From Mucilaginibacter rigui (GTDB lineage Bacteria; Bacteroidota; Bacteroidia; Sphingobacteriales; Sphingobacteriaceae), in assembly GCF_014773275.1 (NCBI RefSeq), contig NZ_JACWMW010000002.1, positions 806,001 to 870,000 on the forward strand: a DNA stretch of 64,000 nt, given 5' to 3'. The notes beneath the pieces were generated by a model, which made no database searches, was not told the origin of the DNA, and saw only the letters and a list, made by a program, of their open reading frames with translations. Shown here one piece after another: positions 27,003 to 34,668 of this stretch. The stretch's first letter is position 1. The number at the start of each line of letters is the position of its first letter. The translations under genes and the position numbers were made by a program.

Positions 27003-27300
27003 CATTTCAATTGGATAAGAAGATCATACCAGCAAGTAGGGCACCTCCTGTCGGCAAACGCTACAACTGCCCGGACTTAGGCTGCCGCTGGTCAAATATT
27101 CGCCCGGCTACCTGGCCGGTCACTGTTGCCAAAAGGGTCATATCGTCCATTGCATGGAAGGGAGTTTTGACATCGAGTTTGCCTCCGGTGAATTTTTTTA
27201 CATCAAACAAAGGCGAAAGTTATGTATCCGATGATGTCAGCTACATCTAAAAAAGGGGTAAAACTATTGATCATCGATGGCGACTTTTTAAGAGACTATC
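27003..27300 (+). pseudogene. Degraded DHCW-motif cupin gene
   Basis: Translated in pieces, the + strand gives recognisable fragments of the small DHCW-motif cupin family in three different frames. One frame (27040-27195) gives GTSCRQTLQLPGLRLPLVKYS, PGYLAGHCCQKGHIVHCMEGS and FDIEFASGEFF; another (27197-27244) gives FTSNKGESYVSDDVS; the third (27246-27294) gives SKKGVKLLIIDGDFL. The normal family signature (SPGYxADHWC-KGHIxxxLEG...GxSYxVSDDxSSHRSxT-GVKLFIVDG) is therefore present in order but broken by at least two frameshifts in the core. The segment before 27040 (27003-27039) is also out of frame and has a TAG. The DHCW motif itself is altered (GHCC). No intact start exists. It is a dead gene of an ordinary cytoplasmic cupin. 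Confidence 0.8.
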
Positions 27301-27369
27301 ACGGACGTTTTTAAGGCGAAAAAAGACGTTTTAAGGTCGTTAAAAATCTCTTTTTGCCTGAAAATCCCT

Positions 27370-28239
27370 TCACTCTCCCGGTACTATAAAAATATTCAGC
27401 AGCTCATTCAACTCGTCCACTTTCTCTGAAGAGCCAAGGTGCTCGTATGCACTAATGAGGTTGCGTAGTACGCGTTTAATGATATCGGCGTTTGAGCAGG
27501 GTTCATAAAACTGCTTGTCAAACTGCAGGTTAAGCTGCTTCAAAAACATATCTACATCCCGGCGGCCAAATATATAGCCTTTGTTGAAGGCATTGATGTA
27601 AAACAGGATGCCGCCTTCAAACTCGCTTTCGCGGCTTTCATCAAGGTAGGCCAGTATAAAGTGTTGGGGCAGGTTTACGCCATAAACCGGGATATCCAGC
27701 TTTTGGGCAATGATGGAATAAATAATAGCCAGCGAGATTTGGTTACCCTTTTTTGTTTCCAAAACCTGGCTAATGTAGCTGTTTTGCGGGTCGCGATGAT
27801 TGGCGGTATTACCGCTGAAGCCATGGATGCTGTAAAATACATGGTTCATCAGTTTTACCTGCTCAACAGGGCTGGCCTCGTTCATCATCTGGATCCAGAT
27901 ATCGCGTTTGATGGATTCTATCTGGTTAATCACCCTCTGTTCGTCAAGGTCGGGGTATTGGTAACGGTTGATAATGAGAATGCCCTGCAATAAGTCGAAC
28001 GCGCCGCTTTGGTACCAAAGCTTCAGATCGTTTTTTACGGTACCGAACTGGATCTCGTGTACCAGGTTGGCAATCCGTTCCTGTTGTATAGGGTCGAAGG
28101 CTTGCTCAAAGGCATTCTCCAGGTATTGGATCACCTCCGGGCCGTATGAGGCCAGCTTTTCATGTACGTGACCAAAGATCTCGGTGTCAGGGTCGTCAAG
28201 CAAACGAATTAATGAATTTACTTCTGTAGGATTAATCAT
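27370..28239 (-). CDS. SirB1-like transglutaminase-fold protein
   Basis: A 289-residue cytoplasmic protein whose central part is the Transglut_core2/SirB1 domain: MNHVFYSIHGFSGNTANHRDPQNSYISQVLETKKGNQISLAIIYSIIAQKLDIPVYGVNLPQHFILAYLD is split here by its key points (GFSGN, DPQNSY, KKGNQISLAIIY, GVNLPQHF). The usual catalytic Cys is not evident, as in SirB1 proteins generally (His is in NLPQHF). A short N-terminal helical region may be a HEAT/TPR-like repeat and the C-terminal 60 residues a TPR pair (ILRNLISAYEHLGSSEKVDELNELL). Partner and process unknown. It is divergent from the methyltransferase gene by 45 bases. Confidence 0.85.
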   Translation of the reverse strand: MINPTEVNSLIRLLDDPDTEIFGHVHEKLASYGPEVIQYLENAFEQAFDPIQQERIANLVHEIQFGTVKNDLKLWYQSGAFDLLQGILIINRYQYPDLDEQRVINQIESIKRDIWIQMMNEASPVEQVKLMNHVFYSIHGFSGNTANHRDPQNSYISQVLETKKGNQISLAIIYSIIAQKLDIPVYGVNLPQHFILAYLDESRESEFEGGILFYINAFNKGYIFGRRDVDMFLKQLNLQFDKQFYEPCSNADIIKRVLRNLISAYEHLGSSEKVDELNELLNIFIVPGE

Positions 28240-28284
28240 ATCACTTCATGCTAAAATACTAAACGTTTTAATATTTTTACAGCT

Positions 28285-29070
28285 ATGTTCAATTTAACGT
28301 TCGCAAAGGATTTTCTGTTGCATAGGCTTAAGTCAAAAAACCGTCATGGTTTGCACTCGCCGTTTGTTTACCGTTTGGTAGATGAGGTTATTTATGATAA
28401 AAAGCCCTATCCGGCGTATGATAGCATTGAATACCAGCGCGACCACCTGCTGGTAGACGATCGCCACATCACCGTTACCGACCTTGGCGCAGGCTCGCAC
28501 GTAAACAATAACAAGCAGAAAAAGATAAGCGATATTACATTGAATGCGCTAAAACCGCCAAAGTTGGCCAAGCTGCTTTATCGCCTGGCGGCATTTACCA
28601 AACCTACCAACATTGTTGAGTTGGGCACTTGCCTGGGCATTACCACCTTATACCTGCAAGCCGCCGCGCCCGATGCCAAAGTTTATACTTTAGAAGGCTG
28701 CCCTCAAACCGCCGGTGTTGCCAAAGATGTTTTTGACAAAGCAGGGGTGAAGGGTATCAGCATCATCACCGGGAACTTTGATGATACCCTGCCGGGTGTA
28801 ATTGCCGGCCTGGATAAGCTCGATTTTGTGTACATAGACGGCAACCACCAGCGCGATGCCACCCTTAAGTATTTTGAATGGTGCCTGCCAAAAGTGCATG
28901 AAGGTACCATGCTCATCTTCGACGATATTTACTGGAGCGAAGGCATGAAACAAGCCTGGGCGCAAATAAAAGCCCACCCGGATGTAACCGCTACGGTTGA
29001 CCTTTACTGGATAGGACTGGTGTTTTTTAAACCGGGACAGGCTAAAGAGAATTTTTTAATAAAAGTATAG
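28285..29070 (+). CDS. Class I SAM-dependent O-methyltransferase-like protein
   Basis: The 261-residue protein has a Rossmann SAM-binding core: IVELGTCLGITTLYLQAAAPDAKVYTLEGCPQTAGVAKDVF (motif I and the acidic ribose-binding Glu), NFDDTLPGVIAGLDKLDFVYIDGNHQRDATLKYFEW and GTMLIFDDIYWSEGM. This is the Methyltransf_24/caffeoyl-CoA-OMT-like layout with a DGNH motif. The N-terminal 80 residues (KSKNRHGLHSPFVYRLVDEVI) are helical and typical of this bacteroidetal subgroup. Three bases separate it from the next gene, so they share a transcript. Substrate unknown; a small-molecule or catechol-type acceptor is only a guess. Confidence 0.85.
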   Translation: MFNLTFAKDFLLHRLKSKNRHGLHSPFVYRLVDEVIYDKKPYPAYDSIEYQRDHLLVDDRHITVTDLGAGSHVNNNKQKKISDITLNALKPPKLAKLLYRLAAFTKPTNIVELGTCLGITTLYLQAAAPDAKVYTLEGCPQTAGVAKDVFDKAGVKGISIITGNFDDTLPGVIAGLDKLDFVYIDGNHQRDATLKYFEWCLPKVHEGTMLIFDDIYWSEGMKQAWAQIKAHPDVTATVDLYWIGLVFFKPGQAKENFLIKV

Positions 29071-29073
29071 TAG

Positions 29074-29583
29074 ATGAAATTAAGTTTACTCTTTGCAGTT
29101 TTCTGGATGACATCTGCACATGCAACAGGATTACCTGGTTGGTTCACCAAATCGTTTAATGAGAAAAAGTTAAATGAACGGTATCTGATCATAAAGCCCA
29201 TTAAACCAGGTTATTTAGAAGCCGATTTTACCGGTGATAAAATAAACGATATAGCTGTTCAAGTGCTCGACAAAAAAAGCAAAAAAAGAGGGATCCTGAT
29301 TATTGATGGCGGAACTAAAACGTATTACATTTTTGGAGCGGGACAAAAAATTCCAGACGAGGATTTTAATGATACTAATTGGTTAAATGGATGGCGCCTA
29401 CATAAAGATAAATTTGCTTACCAAACGATATTCGACGCGAATGGAGATATTTCAGGAAGCAAAAAAGTAAAAATCCCTCATCCCGCTATATCTATTTACT
29501 CGCTTCAAGATGGAGATGAATTAGCCGGGGTTTTAATTTATTGGAACGGGGCAGGGTATACTTCTATTCACCAGGGAGAGTAA
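29074..29583 (+). CDS. Exported hypothetical protein
   Basis: A 169-residue protein with a cleaved signal peptide (MKLSLLFAVFWMTSAHA, then TG). The body alternates beta-prone stretches and short loops (KPGYLEADFTGDKINDIAVQVLDKKSKKRGILIIDGG, TYYIFGAGQKIPDEDFNDTNWLNGW). The D-F-T-G-D-x-x-x-D-I-A segment resembles one FG-GAP-like calcium loop, as in VCBS/integrin-like repeats, and the rest is not enough to assign a family. It follows the methyltransferase by three bases, so the two are co-transcribed. Function unknown. Confidence 0.75.
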   Translation: MKLSLLFAVFWMTSAHATGLPGWFTKSFNEKKLNERYLIIKPIKPGYLEADFTGDKINDIAVQVLDKKSKKRGILIIDGGTKTYYIFGAGQKIPDEDFNDTNWLNGWRLHKDKFAYQTIFDANGDISGSKKVKIPHPAISIYSLQDGDELAGVLIYWNGAGYTSIHQGE

Positions 29584-29591
29584 TTAACCTA

Positions 29592-30728
29592 CTAAAAGGC
29601 TTCCCCTAACCCCACATAAACGCCGCTTTGCCTGCTTTCGCCGGGGCGCTTTTCGCCAACGCCGTAATCTACGCGAATGCTGAGGCCTTTTTGTACGTCG
29701 AAAAAGTAGCGTAAGCCGCCGCCATAGTTAGGCTTTAATTGTTCGGTACTAAACTCTTTATTAAACACTTCACCAGCCCCTAAAAAACCCACTATGCCGA
29801 AGCGCTCGCTCATGCGGTAACGCAGTTCGGTTTGCCCCGCTATCATGTTACGATCGCGGAAACGGCCGTTGTAGTAGCCGCGCATCATTTCGTCGCTGCC
29901 AAGGGTAGGTAACAGGTAAAATGGCGACTGGCTGCCCGTCAGGTTCTGGCTTTGTACATCAAACCCTAAAACAAACTTTTTACTTAATGCTACAAAATGG
30001 GTAAGTTCCACATTTAAAAAACCACCACTGTAGTCGCTGTTCCCTCCAATGCCGTTCATAATGTTGAAATAGCTGGTTATGGTGCTGCCTTTGGTGGTGT
30101 AAGTATTATTGTTGCGGCTGTCGAATATAAAACTCGGGCCTGCATAGAGGATAGTGCCGCCATGTTTGCCCTCAATGGTTGGGTCGGAGGCAAAAATACC
30201 GGAATTGTCCTGGTCATTAAAGCGGTAATCATAGCCACCGGCAACAAGGCCTATATAAATATTGCTGCCTATCTTTTTTTCACCGGTAAGGGTTACACGT
30301 ACACGCTTTTGGCCAAGCCTGTCGGCATCAGCCTTAGCTGTATTGTTACCCACTCCATAAAAATCAAAAGGGAAATTAATATAGCCAACCTGCCCGGTAA
30401 AATGATAACGGTTATGTGGCGCCCAGTAACTGCTGCTCAGGTTTAAACGGCTTTGGCCTTTTGTAGTAATGGTGGCGTAGGCAAATATATTTGATACCCG
30501 GGTATCGTTACCCAGTGTGTCGGTGTAAAAAGAATATAACGCCGAGCCACCTGCCTCCAGCCCTGTTTCGGGGGCCGAGCTTATCACAGGTAAAATAACA
30601 AAGCTCCCTTTTTTGGTGGTATCCTTTTCAAAATACATCTTGCGGATAAACTTTGGCAATATTTTTACCTGGGCAAAAAGGGGCTGTACAAGTATAAAAA
30701 GTAATAAAACGGTAGTAAGTTTCTTCAT
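29592..30728 (-). CDS. Outer-membrane surface antigen (D15/BamA barrel type)
   Basis: A 378-residue exported beta-barrel protein. The signal peptide is MKKLTTVLLLFILVQPLFA (then QV). After about 45 residues the Omp85 barrel begins: FVILPVISSAPETGLEAGGSALYSFY, YWAPHNRYHFTGQVGYINFPFDFYGVGN, FIFDSRNNNTYTTKGSTI, GYYNGRFRDRNMIAGQTELRYRMSERFGIVGFLGAGEVF, ending RQSGVYVGLGEAF with the terminal Phe that the BAM machine recognises. There are no POTRA repeats, so this is the short D15-only group rather than BamA/TamA. Role likely an outer-membrane channel or lipid/effector barrel; specific cargo unknown. Convergent with the hypothetical gene at 29583. Confidence 0.9.
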   Translation of the reverse strand: MKKLTTVLLLFILVQPLFAQVKILPKFIRKMYFEKDTTKKGSFVILPVISSAPETGLEAGGSALYSFYTDTLGNDTRVSNIFAYATITTKGQSRLNLSSSYWAPHNRYHFTGQVGYINFPFDFYGVGNNTAKADADRLGQKRVRVTLTGEKKIGSNIYIGLVAGGYDYRFNDQDNSGIFASDPTIEGKHGGTILYAGPSFIFDSRNNNTYTTKGSTITSYFNIMNGIGGNSDYSGGFLNVELTHFVALSKKFVLGFDVQSQNLTGSQSPFYLLPTLGSDEMMRGYYNGRFRDRNMIAGQTELRYRMSERFGIVGFLGAGEVFNKEFSTEQLKPNYGGGLRYFFDVQKGLSIRVDYGVGEKRPGESRQSGVYVGLGEAF

Positions 30729-30740
30729 GTAATAAGCTTC

Positions 30741-30822
30741 TTGAGCTTAAAGACTAAAGCCTAAAGCTTTTAGGATATTTTGCTTTTTGCTCTCTGCTTT
30801 CGGCTTTTAGCTTTAGCAACAA
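30741..30822. repeat. Intergenic low-complexity palindromic repeat
   Basis: AAGCTTCTTGAGCTTAAAGAC, then CCTAAAGCTTTTAGG (an inverted repeat), then TGCTTTTTGCTCTCTGCTTTCGG and CTTTTAGCTTTAGC. This CTTT/GCT-rich repeat, readable on the minus strand as KAESREQKAK, is a common dispersed element in sphingobacteria. It separates the divergent outer-membrane protein gene and the deoxyhypusine-synthase-like gene. Confidence 0.55.
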
Positions 30823-30887
30823 AGGTAAATTTAAAGCACTTGTTTTACTGAATTTGTAATTTAAAATTCTGATGTGCACAAAATACC

Positions 30888-30895
30888 TACTTTTG
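30888..30895 (+). promoter_or_regulatory. -7 box of the deoxyhypusine-synthase-like gene
   Basis: TACTTTTG matches TAnnTTTG and lies 23 bases before the ATG at 30919. It excludes the earlier in-frame start at 30874, which lies upstream of it. Confidence 0.5.
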
Positions 30896-30918
30896 TAATT
30901 AAATATTTGATTGAAAAG

Positions 30919-31896
30919 ATGAGTACAAGAGGCCCAATATCTCAGTTTATCGAGAAAAATTACCTGCATTTTAATGCAGCGGCGTTAATGGATGCAGCCA
31001 AAGGTTATGAAACGCATTTAACCGAAGGTGGCAAAATGATGGTGACCATAGCAGGTGCTATGAGTACGGCAGAATTGGGTATTTCGCTTGCCGAGATGAT
31101 CCGCCAGGGTAAAATTGATATTATATCATGTACAGGGGCCAACCTTGAAGAGGATATAATGAACCTGGTAGCACACTCGCACTACAAACGCGTGCCAAAC
31201 TACCGCGACCTGAGCCCGCAGGACGAGTGGGACTTGTTAGAGAACCACTACAACCGTGTTACTGATACCTGTATCCCCGAAGAAGAAGCCTTCCGCAGGT
31301 TACAAAAACATATTTACAAAATTTGGAAAGATGCTGATACAGCAGGTGAACGTTACTTTCCGCATGAGTTTATGTACAAAATATTACTAAGCGGCGAGTT
31401 GGAGCAATATTATGAGATAGACCCTAAAAACTCGTGGATGCTGGCGGCTGCCGAAAGGAACCTGCCAATTGTTGTACCGGGCTGGGAAGACAGCACCATG
31501 GGTAACATATTTGCATCGTACGTTATAAAAGGCGAAATAAAAGCTACTACCATGAAAAGCGGTATCGAGTACATGGCATGGCTGGCCGGCTGGTATCCCG
31601 AAAATTCGGGTGGTAAAGGCGTAGGCTTTTTCCAGATAGGTGGCGGTATAGCGGGTGATTTCCCAATTTGTGTTGTGCCAATGCTTTACCAGGATATGGA
31701 GATGCCGGAAATTCCGTTCTGGAGCTACTTTTGCCAGGTGAGCGATTCAACAACCTCATACGGTTCGTACTCGGGCGCGGTGCCAAACGAAAAAATAACA
31801 TGGGGTAAGCTTGATATTAACACACCTAAGTTTATTGTAGAGAGCGATGCAACGATAGTTGTACCGTTAATATTTGCGTGGATATTGAAACAATAA
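30919..31896 (+). CDS. Deoxyhypusine synthase-like protein
   Basis: The 325-residue protein starts MSTRGPISQFIEKNYLHFNAAALMDAAKGYETHLTEGGKMMVTIAGAMSTAELG (given in pieces: STRGPISQF, NYLHFNAAALM, GGKMMVTIAGAMSTAELG). The NAD-dependent fold continues with DIISCTGANLEEDIMN, the mid-sequence GWEDSTMGNIFASYVI and the C-terminal WGKLDINTPKFIVESDATIVVPLIFAW. It belongs to the DHS family. In eukaryotic DHS a lysine after GGGVVK is essential for the spermidine enamine; here that position reads GGGIAGDFP with no lysine. Bacteria have no eIF5A, and some bacterial relatives make homospermidine instead, but that reaction is also thought to need this lysine. Hence assignment to a family only. Terminator follows. 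Confidence 0.88.
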   Translation: MSTRGPISQFIEKNYLHFNAAALMDAAKGYETHLTEGGKMMVTIAGAMSTAELGISLAEMIRQGKIDIISCTGANLEEDIMNLVAHSHYKRVPNYRDLSPQDEWDLLENHYNRVTDTCIPEEEAFRRLQKHIYKIWKDADTAGERYFPHEFMYKILLSGELEQYYEIDPKNSWMLAAAERNLPIVVPGWEDSTMGNIFASYVIKGEIKATTMKSGIEYMAWLAGWYPENSGGKGVGFFQIGGGIAGDFPICVVPMLYQDMEMPEIPFWSYFCQVSDSTTSYGSYSGAVPNEKITWGKLDINTPKFIVESDATIVVPLIFAWILKQ

Positions 31897-31913
31897 CCAG
31901 CATATAAAATTAT

Positions 31914-31951
31914 AAAGAAGGCCCTTTGGAGAAATTCAAAGGGCCTTCTTT
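31914..31951. terminator. Strong bidirectional terminator
   Basis: AAAGAAGGCCCTTTG, eight-base loop, CAAAGGGCCTTCTTT: 15-base perfect stem between convergent genes. Confidence 0.93.
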
Positions 31952-32065
31952 ATATAGGTTAATTATAGTATTCCCGGCCTTTCCCCGTATGTGTATCACC
32001 AAAAACTCCTAACATAGTAAAAAGGTATTAATTGGTGGGTTCATCATATCTTATTGGGCAGCTAC

Positions 32066-34114
32066 TTATGTATTTAATGGCAACTGTAGCTTAAATGTAG
32101 CGCCCCCGCCATCTATAGATTGTATATCGATAGTGCCACCATGGCCTTTAACAACAATATCATAGCTAAGTGAAAGCCCCAAACCCGTCCCTTCGCCGGT
32201 AGGTTTGGTGGTAAAAAAGGGCTGCAATATCTTGTCTTTAATATTATCGGGCATGCCTGTACCATTGTCTTTAACAATAATTTCAACATGGGTGCTATTT
32301 AAGGTAGTGGCTACATCAATTACAGGTTTATAGCCCGCCCCGGCCGTTTTGGCTTTTTGCTGCACGGCATAAAAGGCGTTATTAAACAGGTTAAGCATTA
32401 CCCGGCCCACATCCTGCGGTATAACATTTACCAGGGGGAGTGCATTATCAAAATTGGTTACTATGTCGGCGTTAAAGTTTTTGTCTTTAGCCCTTAAGCC
32501 ATGGTAGGCAAGGCGCAAATATTCGTTTGTCAGTTTGTTTAGGTCGGTAGGTTCCTTTGTGCCGTTACTTGCCCTTGAGTGTTCCAGCATGCCTTTTACA
32601 ATACCATCAGCGCGTTTGCCGTGATGGTTTATTTTGGACAGGTTCAGTGTCAGGTCATCGGCAATAGCCAACACATCTTCGGTATTGCCGGCTGCTACCT
32701 CTTCCTTAAGTTCTTGTAATAACTCAACGCTTACTTCCGAAAAATTGTTGACGAAATTGAGCGGGTTCTGTATCTCATGCGCAATGCCAGCTGTCAGTTC
32801 GCCAAGCGAGGCCATTTTTTCTGATTGGATGAGTTGCTGTTGCGCGGCCTTAAGTTCTTTTATGGTTTCATTTAGCTTATCGCGCTGTGTGGTCACTTCG
32901 TTGCGCTGGCGGCCAAGTTCGTGGTTGGCCAGGGTGATAAGTTTGTTAGAGCGTCGCTGATTGAAATAATTGAGCCCGATGAAGGCCAAAAGCAATAGTA
33001 ATGCAACTATACCGGCAATAAACATATTGCGTTGCTGCCCGGCCTTAACATTGGCAAGTTGCTGCTGATATTTCAACATATCTTCCCGGGCACTTGCTTC
33101 ATTTTTAAGAATGAGTTTTTGCTGTGTCTCGTTGGTTATACTGTCACGAAAAACAATGTAATTTTTGTACGCTTCATAGGCATTTTTATAGTCGCGGATA
33201 CCGGCGTAGCTTTTGCTCATGTCTCGCCAGTTTAACATTATTGATCGTAAATATTTTGCCTGCTCAGCGCCTTCCATGCTTATTTTTAAGTATTTAAGCG
33301 CTTCCTGGTGCCGTTGAGATGGCTTAACGCCCATTTTTACAAGTAAGGAATCGGGAGCATCCTGGTAAATATTGCCGATAGTGCCAAATACTGCTGCCGC
33401 AGCTAACGTATCATGACTTATTTTTAAGGTTTTACGGCAATAATCAATGGCCAGCAGGTATTGCTTTGATAAATAATAATGCCAGCTAAGGCTGCCGTAA
33501 ACGTTCATCTTTAGTTGCGGGTTTTTTGATTCCTCGGCCAGGGCCAGGGCTTTTTTATCAAAGGCAAGTGCGGTGTCGTATTTTTCCCAGTCGGCATAAT
33601 CGTTTGCCAGGGTAAGGTATTCGCCTAAAATATATTCTTTCAATCCCAGTTCCTGATAGCCTTTTAAAGATTGGGTATGATACTTAACTGCCATTTCGTG
33701 ATTTTGAAAGTCATAATATATTTGGCCGATATACGACAATATATAAGGCACATATTGCTTTTTGTTACTTTTCGCTATTTCCAGGGCTTCGCGGGCATAT
33801 ATAAGTGCATTGCTATAGTCAGTACGGTTTTTGTATACAAAAGATAAGTTAAGATCTGCAGTGACTATCCCGTTAAAAAACCTCAACCTTTTTGCCAGTC
33901 CCCTTGCTGATGTATAGGTAGTTATCGCCTTATCGCTATTGCCTGTTTGTGCTTTTATAGCCGGGTTAAAATAAGCTTTCACTTTATTAGTGTCGTCTTT
34001 CATAGCAGCAATTTTCTGCAGTAATGTATCAAGCCCGGCCCGGGGAAGTTTTTGGGCCTTGGTATAAAAAGAGAACAGGACAATAGCAATACAGAGGAGG
34101 AGGTTTTTGATCAT
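32066..34114 (-). CDS. Sensor histidine kinase with TPR sensor region
   Basis: A 682-residue kinase. Signal-like N-terminus MIKNLLLCIAIVLFSFYTKA; residues about 30-340 form TPR repeats (NALIYAREALEIAK, MAVKYHTQSLKGYQELGLKEYILG, LLAIDYCRKTLKISHDTLA). A membrane helix (RNMFIAGIVALLLLLAFIGLNYF) follows near 370, then a coiled coil (RQRNEVTTQRDKLNETIKELKAAQQQL). The kinase core has the phospho-acceptor in LTAGIAHEIQNPLNFVNNFSE, N box NLFNNAFYAVQQK, G1 VKDNGTGMP and G2 GEGTGLGLSLSYDIVVKGHGG. The periplasmic or cytoplasmic TPR is the sensor. No receiver domain or response regulator gene is next to it. It belongs to the HisKA/HATPase group common in Bacteroidota. Signal unknown. Confidence 0.92.
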   Translation of the reverse strand: MIKNLLLCIAIVLFSFYTKAQKLPRAGLDTLLQKIAAMKDDTNKVKAYFNPAIKAQTGNSDKAITTYTSARGLAKRLRFFNGIVTADLNLSFVYKNRTDYSNALIYAREALEIAKSNKKQYVPYILSYIGQIYYDFQNHEMAVKYHTQSLKGYQELGLKEYILGEYLTLANDYADWEKYDTALAFDKKALALAEESKNPQLKMNVYGSLSWHYYLSKQYLLAIDYCRKTLKISHDTLAAAAVFGTIGNIYQDAPDSLLVKMGVKPSQRHQEALKYLKISMEGAEQAKYLRSIMLNWRDMSKSYAGIRDYKNAYEAYKNYIVFRDSITNETQQKLILKNEASAREDMLKYQQQLANVKAGQQRNMFIAGIVALLLLLAFIGLNYFNQRRSNKLITLANHELGRQRNEVTTQRDKLNETIKELKAAQQQLIQSEKMASLGELTAGIAHEIQNPLNFVNNFSEVSVELLQELKEEVAAGNTEDVLAIADDLTLNLSKINHHGKRADGIVKGMLEHSRASNGTKEPTDLNKLTNEYLRLAYHGLRAKDKNFNADIVTNFDNALPLVNVIPQDVGRVMLNLFNNAFYAVQQKAKTAGAGYKPVIDVATTLNSTHVEIIVKDNGTGMPDNIKDKILQPFFTTKPTGEGTGLGLSLSYDIVVKGHGGTIDIQSIDGGGATFKLQLPLNT

Positions 34115-34668
34115 TGTTAGGTAAATAAGGTTGCAGCGTTACAATGTTAACATGGCAAAAGTTAAATTACAATTAATTGCAAAACTTTATATGGGTTCTG
34201 CCGGGTATTTATAAAATGATTTTACCGGGTAATTTATTGTTTTGATTATGTTACAGTTAACTATATAATGCTATGGCAGGGGATAAATTATGAGCCTTTA
34301 AATTATGTTTTATAATTAATAGTACCCTGCTATTGGTATTTGAGAAAATAAGTTGCAATTTTAATGTACCCATGTAGCCGGGCTGTTTGTTATTGCCTGG
34401 ATATTAGAATAATAGTTGAGTTTTAGAGAGACGTATTGTTAATCTCTTTTACCCTATATACCCTGTATTTAGCAAAAAAGCCTTTAGATGTAATTTAAAG
34501 GGCTTTTATTAGTAATTTAGAACGATTATAAATTAGATATTGGTGTCATTATATTGTCAGCGATACTGTAATAAATTATACTTTTGTGCCTGAAAAAGTG
34601 CCAAAAACATACAGCTCTACGTCAGTTTAACACTTTAATATAAAAATTATTTAGCATAAATACCTTTT
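34115..34668. other. Divergent intergenic region before the respiratory operon
   Basis: 554 bases with no reading frame on either strand. It holds the promoter of the act-cox operon at 34579-34586 (with TTG at 34554-34556) and a hairpin, AGCC-TTTA...TTTAAAGGGCT, at 34483-34507 followed by TTTTATT. No gene lies upstream on that strand, so a terminator there has no obvious partner; it could end a short transcript starting around 34200-34450 or be chance. Very A/T rich (about two thirds). Confidence 0.5.
34579..34586 (+). promoter_or_regulatory. -7 box of the act-cox operon
   Basis: TACTTTTG matches TAnnTTTG; TTG at 34554-34556 lies 22 bases upstream and may be -33. The leader to the ATG at 34669 would be about 75 bases. 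Confidence 0.5.

Noticed and set aside
27011..27250. 79-residue protein at the cupin wreck
   Set aside because: Only the last 15 or so residues match the cupin family; the rest is out of frame, so this is not a real gene.
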